A DNA stretch of 64,000 bases. Source: Streptomyces pyxinae (GTDB taxonomy: Bacteria; Actinomycetota; Actinomycetes; Streptomycetales; Streptomycetaceae). Shown here one piece after another: positions 24,760 through 34,161 of this stretch. The position numbers and the translations under genes were made by a program. The notes beneath the pieces were generated by a model. It saw nothing but the letters and a program-made list of their open reading frames with translations, was not told where the DNA came from and searched no databases. The stretch lies in the NCBI RefSeq assembly GCF_024756275.1, contig NZ_JANUGQ010000011.1, positions 124,001 to 188,000 on the forward strand, written 5' to 3'. Position 1 is the stretch's first letter, and each line of letters starts with the position of its first letter.

Positions 24760-25476
24760 TCAGGTCTCCCGGACGCCCGGCCCGGGCCTTCCGCCCGCCC
24801 GGCGCTCGTACCAGGAGATTCCGGCGGCCAGCACCAGCGCGCCGAGCAGCCAGCCGCCGAGCACGTCCGACGGCCAGTGCACGCCCAGATAGAGCCTGGT
24901 CAGACCCACCCCCGCCGCCGACAGCGCGGACAGTACCGCCGCCACCCGCCACGCCCGGCTGCCCGGGCCCCGGCCGTGCCGCGCCAGCAGCCACAGCAGC
25001 AGCCCGCAGCCGACCACCGCCGTCATGGCGTGCCCGGACGGATAGGCGGCGAAGTGCGCCGTGTCCACCGGATCGGGCCAGTGCGGCCGCTCCCGGCCCA
25101 CCAGGGCCTTCAGCACCTGCTGCACCACCGCGCCGGCCGCCATCACCCCGGCCGCCCACACCGCGAGCAGCCGCTCGCCCTGCCACCACAGCCAGACCAC
25201 GGCCCCGGCCACCAGCGCCCGCAGGGTCCACGGGTCCCACACCCAGTCGCTCAGCACCCGGGTGGTCCGGGTCGCCGCCGGATGGCGCACCGCCGAGGTG
25301 TGCAGGTCCTCCGCCACCGACCGGTCGAAGGAGATCAGCGGCCCCCACTCGACGGCGACCAGCGCCAGCAGTACGCCGGAGAACAACGCCGGCAGCAGGA
25401 CGGGCAGCGCGCTCCGCACGGCGGTGGCCCGGGCGGCGGGAGAGTGGGTGGCGGGAGGGTGAACGGGGGAGGGCAT
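24760..25476 (-). CDS. PAP2-family membrane phosphatase
   Basis: A 238-residue integral membrane protein with about five to six helices. The lipid-phosphatase motifs are in order: KALVGRERPHWP (K-x6-RP), AYPSGHAM (PSGH) and RLYLGVHWPSDVLGGW (SR-x5-H-x3-D, with the lead Ser replaced by Thr in GLTRLYLGVHWPSD). It probably dephosphorylates phosphatidic acid or undecaprenyl pyrophosphate at the outer membrane face. The ATG at 25476 has a ggagg-type site. Upstream lies a 488-base non-coding stretch. Confidence 0.92.
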   Translation of the reverse strand: MPSPVHPPATHSPAARATAVRSALPVLLPALFSGVLLALVAVEWGPLISFDRSVAEDLHTSAVRHPAATRTTRVLSDWVWDPWTLRALVAGAVVWLWWQGERLLAVWAAGVMAAGAVVQQVLKALVGRERPHWPDPVDTAHFAAYPSGHAMTAVVGCGLLLWLLARHGRGPGSRAWRVAAVLSALSAAGVGLTRLYLGVHWPSDVLGGWLLGALVLAAGISWYERRAGGRPGPGVRET

Positions 25477-25559
25477 ACGAGGATCCTCCCCGGTGAACGC
25501 CGGTGCAGTCCTGGCCGGGAGCGACCATCCGGAAGCCGCCCGTCCGGAGTACCCGCCGA

Positions 25560-25815
25560 CGGGCTCCGCGCTCCGGGGCCGCCCGTTCCGCAGTGCCCGC
25601 CCGACGGCCTTCCGCGCTCCGGGGCCACCTGTCCCGCGTGCCCGCCCGACCACCTCCGGGCCCCGGGGGCCGTTGTGCGGCACCCCGCCGTCCGCCTCCG
25701 CGCTCCGGGGCCGTCCGTTCCGCGGTGCCCGGCCTCCCCGGTCCGCCCGGGCGGCCCGGCCCGTACCCCCGCCGTCCGCCCGGGCGGTCCGCCGTACCCC
25801 GCCGTCCGCCTCCGG
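25560..25815. repeat. degenerate long direct repeats in an intergenic region
   Basis: Within the 488-base interval 25477-25964 the phrase cgctccggggccg recurs three times (about 25567, 25616 and 25698), followed by ttccgc-gtgcccg, and ccgccgtccgcc recurs several times. No gene was recognised there. Confidence 0.5.
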
Positions 25816-25964
25816 ACCCCCGGCCCGGCCGGGCCCCGTATCCGCCATGCGGCCCGGCCCCGGCGCGAGGCGCACCCCCGGGCCGGACGGCACGCGGGTG
25901 ACCGCGGCCTGCGTCTGCGGGGCGTACAGCCGAGGCGCACCCCCGGGCCCGGACGAGGACCGGC

Positions 25965-26897
25965 TCAGCCGAGGGTGCCCAGCGCCGGGCCGAAGGTGAG
26001 CAGCAGCGGCAGCACCGGCACCAGCGAGGCCACGGCGGTCAGCCGCAGCCGGCGGCCCGCGGTGAGCCGGGGCTCGGCGGTGAGCAGCCGGTCCACCCGC
26101 CGGGCCAGGTGGGCCTCGGGGCCCGGGCAGGGGCCGAACACCCCCCGGTCCTCGTTGAGTTCGACCAGAGCCAGCGCGACCGTCAGCCGGCCGAACCGCC
26201 GGGACGCCATGTCGTCGGCGGCCAGCTCGACCAGCCGGTGCATCTCGTCCCGGAACGCGGCGAAGACCGGGATCTGCGGAAAGCCCCGCGCCAGGGCGCC
26301 CGAGCAGTGCAGCAGCCAGTCGTGCCGGGCCCGGGCGTGGCCCTGCTCATGGGCGAGCACCGCGTCCAGCTGCCGGCCCTTCAGCCGGCGCAGCGCCGCC
26401 GTGGTCACCACCAGCCGGGGCGCCGCGCCCGGCAGCCACCAGGCCTCCGGTCGCTCACCCTCCAGCACCAGCGGCTCGGCGCCGGGCCGCTCGCCGGGCA
26501 ACAGCGGGGCCCGGGTGAGCAGTTCGGCCCGCCGCCGGCGCCGGCCGGCCCGGGCCCCGCGCACCTCGCGGGTGAGCATGGCCACCGTCCACAGCCCGCC
26601 GCCGGCCAGGCCCAGCGCGAGCAGCGCCGACCAGGGGCCGTGCGCGGCCAGGGCGTAGGCGTCCACCACGGCGCGCGGCGCGGGTGCGAAGACATGGCCC
26701 CGGACGGCCTGCCAGGCGGCGGAGGCGCTCAGCGTCATCGACAGCGCGAAGCTCAGCAGCACCGCTCCCACCACGCACTGCCACACCCACAGCGCCACCA
26801 CCGGTTCGCGTTCCGGCCAGTCGGCCCGGGCCAGCAGACGCGGGGCGATCGACGCGGCCAGGGCGCCGAAGGCGAGGAGCGCGAGGGAGACGACCAT
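25965..26897 (-). CDS. M56/BlaR1-type membrane metallopeptidase
   Basis: A 310-residue protein. N-terminal helices (VVSLALLAFGALAASIAPRLL, WVWQCVVGAVLLSFALSM and two more) are followed by a cytoplasmic zinc peptidase domain with the HEQGH motif preceded by LDAVLA and a downstream ELAADDMA that supplies the third ligand. A final helix VPVLPLLLTFG ends the protein. In Streptomyces this group usually sits beside a BlaI/CopY-type repressor, which it may cleave; none is present here. The neighbour is instead a DUF5134 membrane protein gene, 135 bases upstream on the same strand. Confidence 0.88.
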   Translation of the reverse strand: MVVSLALLAFGALAASIAPRLLARADWPEREPVVALWVWQCVVGAVLLSFALSMTLSASAAWQAVRGHVFAPAPRAVVDAYALAAHGPWSALLALGLAGGGLWTVAMLTREVRGARAGRRRRRAELLTRAPLLPGERPGAEPLVLEGERPEAWWLPGAAPRLVVTTAALRRLKGRQLDAVLAHEQGHARARHDWLLHCSGALARGFPQIPVFAAFRDEMHRLVELAADDMASRRFGRLTVALALVELNEDRGVFGPCPGPEAHLARRVDRLLTAEPRLTAGRRLRLTAVASLVPVLPLLLTFGPALGTLG

Positions 26898-27032
26898 GGG
26901 CTCAGCCTATGAGCGGGGCGGTACTCATCGGTATGGCCTTGCGGCCCAAGTGACGCACGCCACGGTGGGCTTGGCGCGGAGCCCGCCGGGACACCCCGGC
27001 CCACCCCCTCACGCCCCCACGCCGGCACGTCC

Positions 27033-27635
27033 TCACATCGTGAGCAGCATGGCGAGCATCGCCAGCCCCATGGCCAGCCGGCAGGCGAGCACCGGCCCCT
27101 CCGTCCCGTCCGCGACCGCCCCGCCCGGCCCCGCCGGAACCAGCCGGGTCCCGGCGCGCAGCACATACCCCCCGTAGTAGAGGAGCAGCACCCCGGTCAG
27201 CAGCGGCAGCCCGGCCGGCGGACCGTGCCCCTGGTGCGGCTCCGGGCCGCCTCCGGCCAGCGCCAGCGCCATGTAGACCATGGCGAGCGAGCCGATCAGA
27301 TGGTGCAGCCGGTGGCCGCCGCGCCGGACGGCCGGGCGGAGCGCGAGCACCGACGCGGCGCCGAAGACCACCGCGTACCCCGTCCACACCCACGCCGGAG
27401 GGGTCAGCGGTGCCGCCCCCGCACCGGGCAGCGCCATCGCCGCCATGCCCCAGCCCATCAGCGCCTCGTCGCCACCGCCACCGCCACCGCCACCGCCGCC
27501 ACCGCCGCCGCCGCCGGTCCGGCGGCCCGGTCCGGCGGGGCCGCGTGGCCGCGCCGGGCCACGGGCCAGGCAGTACGTTCCGGCCGTCGCGCAGACCGCC
27601 ACCAGCAGCCAGCCGGTCACTCCCGCTCCGTGCAC
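27033..27635 (-). CDS. DUF5134-like membrane protein with poly-glycine loop
   Basis: A 200-residue membrane protein with about five hydrophobic segments: VTGWLLVAVCATAGTYCLA, EALMGWGMAAMALPG, VWTGYAVVFGAASVLAL, HLIGSLAMVYMALAL, GLPLLTGVLLLYYGGYVL. It matches, from memory, the DUF5134 family. A run of about 15 glycines after the first helix is encoded by a (ccaccg)n microsatellite at about 27473-27515. A conserved HHLIG and HQGHG give several histidines near the membrane, possible metal ligands. The GTG at 27635 has an aggagggg site. It is probably cotranscribed with the M56 peptidase. Confidence 0.72.
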   Translation of the reverse strand: MHGAGVTGWLLVAVCATAGTYCLARGPARPRGPAGPGRRTGGGGGGGGGGGGGGGDEALMGWGMAAMALPGAGAAPLTPPAWVWTGYAVVFGAASVLALRPAVRRGGHRLHHLIGSLAMVYMALALAGGGPEPHQGHGPPAGLPLLTGVLLLYYGGYVLRAGTRLVPAGPGGAVADGTEGPVLACRLAMGLAMLAMLLTM

Positions 27636-27917
27636 GGCACCCCCTCCCTGTCGTCGCCCGGCGGCCGGCCGGCGGCCGACCGAAGTCTTGGCCGCGCGGC
27701 GAGGACCCCGGGGGAGCGATGCCCGGGCCGGTACCGGCACACACGAGCGCAGGGGCGTACGGGCAGGGGCGTATAAGGGGCGCGTGGGAGCCGCGTTACG
27801 CTCGACCACCGGCGAGCGGCGGGCACCTCGCGCCCGGGGCCTCCGGCCGGGGCCCCGGCGCCCGGAGCCGTCCGCGCCCGCCGGGCCGGTCGTACCGCAG
27901 CGAGGAGAAGCCCCCAG

Positions 27918-28565
27918 ATGAGCACCGTCCCCACCGCCGGCCCCGACCGCACCACCGGCACCGCTCCCACCGCCGCCACCACCGACTCGATCGGCACTGA
28001 CTCGATCGGCGCTGACCCGATCGGCACCGGCCCGGCCGGGGAGCCGGTCTACCGCGACGCGGTGGAGGGCGACATACCCGGCCTGGTGGCGCTGATCGAG
28101 TCGGCGTACCGGGGCGACGCCAGCCGGGCCGGCTGGACCACCGAGGCGGACCTGCTGCACGGACAGCGCACCGACCCGGAGGGCGTCCGGGCGGTCGTCA
28201 CCGCGCCCGGCTCCCGGCTGCTGATCGCCGAGCGGGAGGGCGCCCCTGTCGCCTGCTGCCAGCTCGAACTCCGGGGCGACGCCGCCTACTTCGGGATGTT
28301 CGCGGTCCGGCCCGGGCTCCAGGGCGGCGGCATCGGGCGGCTGGTCCTGGCCGAGGCCGAGCGGCTGGCGCGGGACGAGTGGGGCGCCCGGGAGATGCAC
28401 ATGACGGTGATCTCGGTCCGGGACGAGCTGATCGCCTGGTACGAGCGGCGCGGCTACCGCCGTACGGGAACGATGACCCCGTTCCCGTACGGCGACGAGC
28501 GCTTCGGCCTGCCGCAACGCGACGACCTGCGGTTCGAGCTGCTGGTCAAGCCGCTGGCCCGGTAG
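27918..28565 (+). CDS. GNAT-family N-acetyltransferase
   Basis: A 215-residue protein. The first 40 residues are low-complexity (TDSIGTDSIGADPIGTG). The GNAT domain then runs YRDAVEGDIPGLVALIESAYRG, the beta4 strand YFGMFAVRP, the acetyl-CoA loop LQGGGIGRLVLAEAE and WYERRGYRRTG. The acceptor substrate is unknown. The ATG at 27918 follows gaggag. Its 3' end overlaps the convergent Clp ATPase gene by 20 bases. Confidence 0.9.
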   Translation: MSTVPTAGPDRTTGTAPTAATTDSIGTDSIGADPIGTGPAGEPVYRDAVEGDIPGLVALIESAYRGDASRAGWTTEADLLHGQRTDPEGVRAVVTAPGSRLLIAEREGAPVACCQLELRGDAAYFGMFAVRPGLQGGGIGRLVLAEAERLARDEWGAREMHMTVISVRDELIAWYERRGYRRTGTMTPFPYGDERFGLPQRDDLRFELLVKPLAR

Positions 28566-31395
28566 GACCCTCACCGGCCGCCGCGGCCCCCGGCGCCGCC
28601 GTCCCGGGCAGTCCCGGCCCCGGACCGCGCGGTACCCCGCCCCGGCCGGCCCCGTCGCCGGCGGCGCGGTCCGCTCCGGCCCGGGCCGCGTCCGGCGCCG
28701 GGGGGCCACCCGCCGGGCCGCCGGGCCCGCCGGAGCCACCCGCCGGGCCGCCGGACTCTCCGGTGCCCGCCGGGCCGCCGGGTCCTTCCGCCGGGGGCTC
28801 CGCGCCGAAGGCCAGCCGGTCCTCGCCGTCCACCGTGACCCGGACCCGGGAGCCGGCCGGCAGCGCGCCGTCGAGCAGCAGCCGGGAGAGCCGGTTGTCG
28901 ACCTCCCGCTGGATGGTCCGGCGCAGCGGCCGGGCGCCGTACTCGGGCTGGTGGCCGTGGCGGGCCAGCCAGTCGACCGCCTCCGGGGCGACCTCCAGCG
29001 TGACACCCTGGGCGCGCGTCCTGCGCCGGGTCTCCTCCAGCAGCAGATCGGTGATCCGGCGCAACTGCTCCTCGTCCAGCCGGCGGAAGACCACGATCTC
29101 GTCGATCCGGTTGAGGAACTCGGGCCGGAAGTGCTCGCGCAGCGGGCGCAGCACCCGCTCCCGGGCCGCCTCCTCGCCGGCGCCGTCCCCGGTGGAGCCG
29201 AAGCCCAGCACCCCCCGGCCGGTGCCGATCACCTCCGAGCCCAGATTGCTGGTCATCACCACGACCGTGTTCTTGAAGCTGACCGTGCGGCCCTGGGCGT
29301 CGGTGAGCCGGCCGTCGTCCAGTACCTGGAGCAGGATGTTGAAGACGTCCGGGTGGGCCTTCTCCACCTCGTCCAGGAGCAGCAGCGAGTACGGGTGGCG
29401 GCGCACCGCCTCGGTAAGCTGCCCCGCCTCGTCGTGGCCGACGTATCCGGGCGGGGCGCCCACCAGCCGGCTGACCGTGTGGCGCTCCTGGAACTCGCTC
29501 ATGTCCAGCCGCACCATCCGCTCCTCGCTGCCGAAGAGCGCGCCGGCCAGCGCCCGGGCCAGCTCGGTCTTGCCCACGCCGGTGGGACCGAGGAAGAGGA
29601 AGCTGCCGATCGGCCGGGCGGGGTCGGCGAGACCGGCGCGGGAGCGCAGCACCGCCTCGGAGACCGCCGTCACCGCCTCGTCCTGGCCGATCACCCGCTC
29701 CCGCAGGTGCTCCTCCAGGCCCAGCAGCCGGTCCTTCTCCTCCTGGGTCAGACTGCTCACCGGGATGCCGGTCTGCCGGCTGACCACCTCCGCGATGTCC
29801 TCGGCGGTGACCTCCACCACCCGGCCGTCCCCGGACCGCTCGGCGCCGCGCCCGGCCTCGATCCGGGCGCACAGCTCCTGGATCCGGTCGCGGAGTCCGG
29901 TGGCCCGCTCGTACTGCTCGGCGGCGACCGCCTGGTCCTTGTCCCGCACCAGCTCCTCGACCTCGCGCTCCAGCGCGCGTACATCGGTGTCCGAGTGCAC
30001 CCGCAGCCGCACCCGGGCGCCGGCCTGGTCGATGAGGTCGATGGCCTTGTCCGGCAGGAAGCGCTCGGTCAGATAGCGGTCGGAGAGCTCCACCGCCGCC
30101 AGCAGCGCCTCGTCGGTGTACCGGACCTGGTGGTGGGCCTCGTACCGGTCGCGCAGTCCGCGCAGGATCTCCACCGCGTCGCCCGGGCTCGGCTCCGGGA
30201 CCAGGATCGGCTGGAAGCGGCGGGCCAGGGCGGCGTCCTTCTCGATGTACCGCCGGTACTCCTCCAGCGTGGTGGCCCCGATGACATGCAGCTCGCCCCG
30301 GGCGAGGGCGGGCTTGAGCATATTGCCCGCGTCCATCGAGCCGCCCTCGGAGCCGCCGCCGCCCGCCCCGGCGCCGACCACGGTGTGCAGCTCGTCGATG
30401 AAGACGATCACCTCGTCGGAGTGGGCACGGATCTCCTCGATGATCGCGTTCAGCCGCTCCTCGAAGTCGCCCCGGTAGCGGGTGCCCGCCACCACCCCGG
30501 AGAGGTCCAGGGCGACCACCCGGCGGCCGCGCAGGGTGTCGGGGACGTCGTTCTCCGCGATCCGCTGGGCCAGACCCTCCACGATCGCGGTCTTGCCGAC
30601 CCCGGCGTCCCCGATGAGCACCGGGTTGTTCTTGCCGCGCCGGGAGAGCACCTCCACGGTCTGCTCGATCTCGTCGTCCCGGCCGATCACCGGGTCCACC
30701 CGGCCCGCCCGGGCCAGGTCGGTGAGGTCCCGGCCGTACTTGTCGAGCGTGGGGGTGGTGCCGCCCTGCGGCGGGTGCTGCTCGGGGCCGCCCTCCCAGG
30801 AGGCCGCGCCCACCCGGGGGGCCGGCCGCTGCCCGGGCCTCGGGCCGCCGGGATAGGGGCCGCCCGGGTACGGACCGGAGGCCGCGCCCGGGTCGAAACG
30901 GGCGGCGATGAGGATCCGGCCGGCCGCCGAGTCGGGGTTGGCGGCCAGCGCGGCGAGCACGTGCTCCGGGCCGATGTAGGAGGCGCCGGTGTGCCGGGCC
31001 AGGTCATGGGCGTCCAGCAGGGCCCGCTTCACCGCCGGGGTGACCGCGATCCGGGTCTGCGGCGGGCCCTCGCCGGCCGTGGAGTCGATCTGCGCCACCA
31101 GCGCGTCCGGATCGGCGCCCGCGCGGGCCACCAGATCGCGGGTCGGCTCGGTGGTCAGGGCGGCGCGCAGCAGATGCTCGGTCTCCAGGTCGGTACTGCC
31201 GTGCTCGGCGGCGTAGGAGGCCGCGTCGCCGACCATGCGCCGGGCCGGCTCGCTCATCAGCCGCCCGATGTCGATGTACCGGGGGCCGGGCCGCGCCCCG
31301 CCCGATGACCCCGGCCCGCCTCCGAAGAAGCGGGCCAGGAAGTCGCCGAAGGCGTCGGGGCCGTATCCCTCCGGCCCCATGAAACCGCTGCTCAT
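28546..31395 (-). CDS. Clp/HSP100 AAA+ ATPase (ClpC/ClpB-like)
   Basis: A 949-residue two-AAA-domain unfoldase. A short Gly-rich head (FGDFLARFFGGGPG) precedes a Clp-N repeat domain (residues about 45-190). AAA-1 has Walker A GDAGVGKT and VIFIDEL. The middle domain is short with a UVR-like pair (AAEQYERATGLRDRI). AAA-2 has GPTGVGKTE, SLLLLDEVEKAH and a D2-small C domain. The last 75 residues are Gly/Pro/Ala-rich and probably disordered. The short middle domain favours a ClpC-like adaptor/protease role over ClpB disaggregase. The ATG at 31395 is chosen by family length. The gene is monocistronic and ends inside the convergent GNAT gene. Confidence 0.92.
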   Translation of the reverse strand: MSSGFMGPEGYGPDAFGDFLARFFGGGPGSSGGARPGPRYIDIGRLMSEPARRMVGDAASYAAEHGSTDLETEHLLRAALTTEPTRDLVARAGADPDALVAQIDSTAGEGPPQTRIAVTPAVKRALLDAHDLARHTGASYIGPEHVLAALAANPDSAAGRILIAARFDPGAASGPYPGGPYPGGPRPGQRPAPRVGAASWEGGPEQHPPQGGTTPTLDKYGRDLTDLARAGRVDPVIGRDDEIEQTVEVLSRRGKNNPVLIGDAGVGKTAIVEGLAQRIAENDVPDTLRGRRVVALDLSGVVAGTRYRGDFEERLNAIIEEIRAHSDEVIVFIDELHTVVGAGAGGGGSEGGSMDAGNMLKPALARGELHVIGATTLEEYRRYIEKDAALARRFQPILVPEPSPGDAVEILRGLRDRYEAHHQVRYTDEALLAAVELSDRYLTERFLPDKAIDLIDQAGARVRLRVHSDTDVRALEREVEELVRDKDQAVAAEQYERATGLRDRIQELCARIEAGRGAERSGDGRVVEVTAEDIAEVVSRQTGIPVSSLTQEEKDRLLGLEEHLRERVIGQDEAVTAVSEAVLRSRAGLADPARPIGSFLFLGPTGVGKTELARALAGALFGSEERMVRLDMSEFQERHTVSRLVGAPPGYVGHDEAGQLTEAVRRHPYSLLLLDEVEKAHPDVFNILLQVLDDGRLTDAQGRTVSFKNTVVVMTSNLGSEVIGTGRGVLGFGSTGDGAGEEAARERVLRPLREHFRPEFLNRIDEIVVFRRLDEEQLRRITDLLLEETRRRTRAQGVTLEVAPEAVDWLARHGHQPEYGARPLRRTIQREVDNRLSRLLLDGALPAGSRVRVTVDGEDRLAFGAEPPAEGPGGPAGTGESGGPAGGSGGPGGPAGGPPAPDAARAGADRAAGDGAGRGGVPRGPGPGLPGTAAPGAAAAGEGPTGPAA

Positions 31396-31939
31396 ATGTG
31401 TCCGTTCCGGTGTCCAGGGTGGCTGGTACACGCTGTTCCGGGAGACCTGTCTGGATACGCGTTCGCGGGTGCCCAGGCCCGGATCCCGTTACACCTGTGC
31501 CGCCGGGACCGGAGTGACGCCTGTGGTCGGTGTGCCGCCCGGCCCGGTCCGGGCCGGGCGTGGATTCCCGGGGTGCCCGGGGCACGAGGGGCGCGGCCGT
31601 TTGGGCGCGGATCCCGCGGTCCGGATCCCCCGGTGCGCGGATCCCCCGGTGCCCGGGCCACCGGAAGCGCGGCCGCCCGGGGCGTGGACCGCCGGCGCCC
31701 GGGGCCGGTGCTCCACGGCGCCGGGCGGGGACGGGTTCCGGCCACTTCGGTCCGGCTCGGGAGTGGCCGGGCTCGCTCCGGGGCGGGCGTGGATGCGAGC
31801 GCGCTACCCCATCTCGTACAGGAAAAACCACGGTCCTCCCGGGGGTCGGGCAGGATAATTTATTCCGCCGGCTCTTGTGGCCGAGAACTGCACATGGATA
31901 CGGTGCCCTGACGCGAGGTTCTCCCGTGGAGGAATGGTG
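31396..31939. other. intergenic region between divergent Clp and DUF6421 genes
   Basis: About 540 bases without a supported gene. It contains three gcggatccc-type direct repeats (31606-31660) and the AT-rich ggataatttattcc at 31851-31864, which may hold a -10 for the DUF6421 operon. No HAIR or CIRCE heat-shock operator was seen before the Clp gene. CGCG-tt-CGCG at 31458-31467 is a weak palindrome. Confidence 0.4.
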
Positions 31940-33367
31940 ATGACGGAAATTCTTGTGCAGGACACGACCGGTGGTGAGGTTTCCACCGACGCCCGGGTCG
32001 TCGAGCACCTGGCCTGGCCCGCGCTCAAGAATGCCGTGGAGGAGATCCGTCCCTGGCAGTCCGCCGACGGCTCCATCGACCTGACGGCCGAGAGCGCCCC
32101 GTCCCGCGCCGACGTGGACGCCGCGCTGGAGCGCGTGATCGCGGGCGTCGAGGCCCTCTCCCCGCTGCTGCCGCACGACGCCGACTACCACCGGGCGCTC
32201 GTCTCCGACCTGCGCGCCTGGGCCGAGAGCGGCTACGCGGTCCCGGACTTCCTGGACTCGCTGCTCGCCTTCCGGCCCGCCGCCGACCGCGCCGACGGCC
32301 GCCAGCACCTGGTGGTCTTCCCCATGTACACGCAGAACGGCAACCCGGACCGCAACCTGGAGGCGGTCGTCCTGCGCATGGTCTGGCCGGAGTGGCTGGC
32401 CGAGCTGGAGGCCACCCGCTACGACAACCCGCTGTTCTGCGGGATCACCTTCGAGGACTTCACCGCCGGGTACGACACCCACTCGGCCGTCCTCTTCCCC
32501 GAGACCATAGCCGTGCGCCAGGCCCCCGAGCGGTTCAGCTGGGGCGGCATCTTCTGCGACCGCGAGGCGGCCCGCTTCCGCGCGGTCACCGAGGAGTCCG
32601 TACGCATCCTCGGTCTCGAACTCCCCGACGACATCCGCGAGATGGTCGGCGACCAGACCCGCTGCGAGCAGGCGTTCGTGCTCTGGGACATGGTCCACGA
32701 CCGCACCCACAGCCACGGCGACCTGCCGTTCGACCCGTTCATGATCAAGCAGCGCCAGCCGTTCTGGATGTACGGCCTGGAGGAGCTGCGCTGCGACCTC
32801 ACCGCCTTCAAGGAGGCCGTCGCGCTGGAGGCCGAGGGCAACCGGCACGGCCGCGACGTGCAGTACGCGGTCCTCTTCGACCGGATGTTCCGCTTCCCGG
32901 TCAGCGGCGACCGGGTGCGCAACTACGACGGGCTCGGCGGCCAGCTGCTCTTCGCCTACCTGCACAAGCACGACGTGGTGCGCTGGACCGACAACACCCT
33001 GAAGATCGACTGGGAGCGCGCCCCGCAGGTCACCAACCAGCTCTGCGCGGAGATCGAGAAGCTCTACCGGGACGGCATCGACCGCCCCAAGCTGGTCCAC
33101 TGGTTCGCCGCCTACGACCTGGTCTCCACCTACCTCGCCCCGCACCCCGGCTCCCGCTGGGCCAAGGGCCCCGACGCCCTCGACCTCACCCTGCCGCCGC
33201 GCAAGCTGGTGGACGACGTGCTTCCGGACGAGTTTCCGCTCAGCATGTTCTATGAGGCGCTCTCCAAGAAGCTGAAGAACGTGATCGCCTCCACCAAGGG
33301 GATCACCGCCGCCCGCGCGGCCGCCGGCACCGCCGGTACCGCGTCCGCCCCGGAGGCCGCCGCGTGA
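31940..33367 (+). CDS. DUF6421-family protein
   Basis: A 475-residue cytoplasmic protein of unknown function that matches DUF6421 from memory. It has a high share of charged and aromatic residues and motifs such as HLVVFPMYTQNGNPDRN, GGIFCDREAARFR, LWDMVHDRTHSHGDLPFDPF (a His/Asp-rich segment that could bind metal) and LLFAYLHKHDVVRW. The ATG at 31940 lies seven bases after ggagg. Its TGA overlaps the next start by four bases, followed by SDR and threonine-aldolase genes, which implies one operon of small-molecule enzymes. Role not known. Confidence 0.85.
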   Translation: MTEILVQDTTGGEVSTDARVVEHLAWPALKNAVEEIRPWQSADGSIDLTAESAPSRADVDAALERVIAGVEALSPLLPHDADYHRALVSDLRAWAESGYAVPDFLDSLLAFRPAADRADGRQHLVVFPMYTQNGNPDRNLEAVVLRMVWPEWLAELEATRYDNPLFCGITFEDFTAGYDTHSAVLFPETIAVRQAPERFSWGGIFCDREAARFRAVTEESVRILGLELPDDIREMVGDQTRCEQAFVLWDMVHDRTHSHGDLPFDPFMIKQRQPFWMYGLEELRCDLTAFKEAVALEAEGNRHGRDVQYAVLFDRMFRFPVSGDRVRNYDGLGGQLLFAYLHKHDVVRWTDNTLKIDWERAPQVTNQLCAEIEKLYRDGIDRPKLVHWFAAYDLVSTYLAPHPGSRWAKGPDALDLTLPPRKLVDDVLPDEFPLSMFYEALSKKLKNVIASTKGITAARAAAGTAGTASAPEAAA

Positions 33368-34161
33368 ACTCTCGTACGGAGACCGAGGAGGCGACGGCCA
33401 TGAACGGCAGCGGAAACGGGAACGGACCGCTGGAAGGCGCCGTCATCGCGGTGGCCGGCGCGGCCGGTCCCGCCGGACGGGCCGCCCTGCTGCGGCTCGC
33501 GGAGGCGGGCGCCACCGTCGTCGGCGCGGACGCCGACCCGGTCCGGCTGGCCGAGGCGGTCGACGCCGCCCGGTACGCGCACGGCGGGGCCACCGTCACC
33601 GGCGACACGGTCGACCTGCTCGACCTGGCGGCCACCCGCGAGTGGGCCGCCAAGACCGAGAAGGAGTTCGGCCGGATCGACGGTCTGGTCCATCTGGTCG
33701 GCGGCTGGCGCGGCAGCGCCTCCTTCGCCGAGACCGACCTGGCCGACTGGGAGCTGCTGGAGCGGCTGCTGATCCGCACCGTCCAGCACACCTCTCTCGC
33801 CTTCCACCCCGGCCTGCTCCGCAGCGACCGGGGCCGCTATCTGCTGATCAGCGCCGCCGGCGCCGGCAAGCCGACGGCCGGAAACGCCGCCTACGCCGCC
33901 GCCAAGGCCGCAGCCGAGGCATGGACCCTGGCGCTCGGTGACGCCTTCCGCAAGGCGGGGGGCGAGGAGGGGCCCAAGGCCGCTGCTGCGATCCTGGTGA
34001 TCAAGGCACTGGTGCACGACGCCATGCGCGCCGAACGCCCCAATGCGAAGTTCGCGGGCTTCACCGACGTCACGGAGCTGGCCGAGGCCATCGCCGGCGT
34101 CTGGGAGCGGCCCGCCGAGGAAGTGAATGGACAGCGCCTGTGGCTGACCCCCAAGCCCTGA
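33364..34161 (+). CDS. SDR-family NAD(P)-dependent oxidoreductase
   Basis: A 265-residue Rossmann protein. After a short leader, the cofactor strand and glycine loop read VIAVAGAAGPAGRAALLRL (a variant of TGxxxGIG). LVHLVGG is the NNAG-like strand, and the catalytic Ser and YxxxK appear in LLISAAGA and AAYAAAKAAAEA. The C-terminus IAGVWERPAEEVNGQRL is typical of SDRs. The GTG at 33364 overlaps the DUF6421 stop (GTGA). The substrate is unknown; the downstream aldolase suggests beta-hydroxy amino acid chemistry. Translational coupling is likely. Confidence 0.88.
   Translation: MNSRTETEEATAMNGSGNGNGPLEGAVIAVAGAAGPAGRAALLRLAEAGATVVGADADPVRLAEAVDAARYAHGGATVTGDTVDLLDLAATREWAAKTEKEFGRIDGLVHLVGGWRGSASFAETDLADWELLERLLIRTVQHTSLAFHPGLLRSDRGRYLLISAAGAGKPTAGNAAYAAAKAAAEAWTLALGDAFRKAGGEEGPKAAAAILVIKALVHDAMRAERPNAKFAGFTDVTELAEAIAGVWERPAEEVNGQRLWLTPKP

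Noticed and set aside
27473..27515. CRISPR-like short repeats
   Set aside because: A simple (ccaccg)n microsatellite, without spacers.
31396..31940. Heat-shock operator (HAIR/CIRCE) before the Clp gene
   Set aside because: No matching inverted repeat was found; only weak palindromes.
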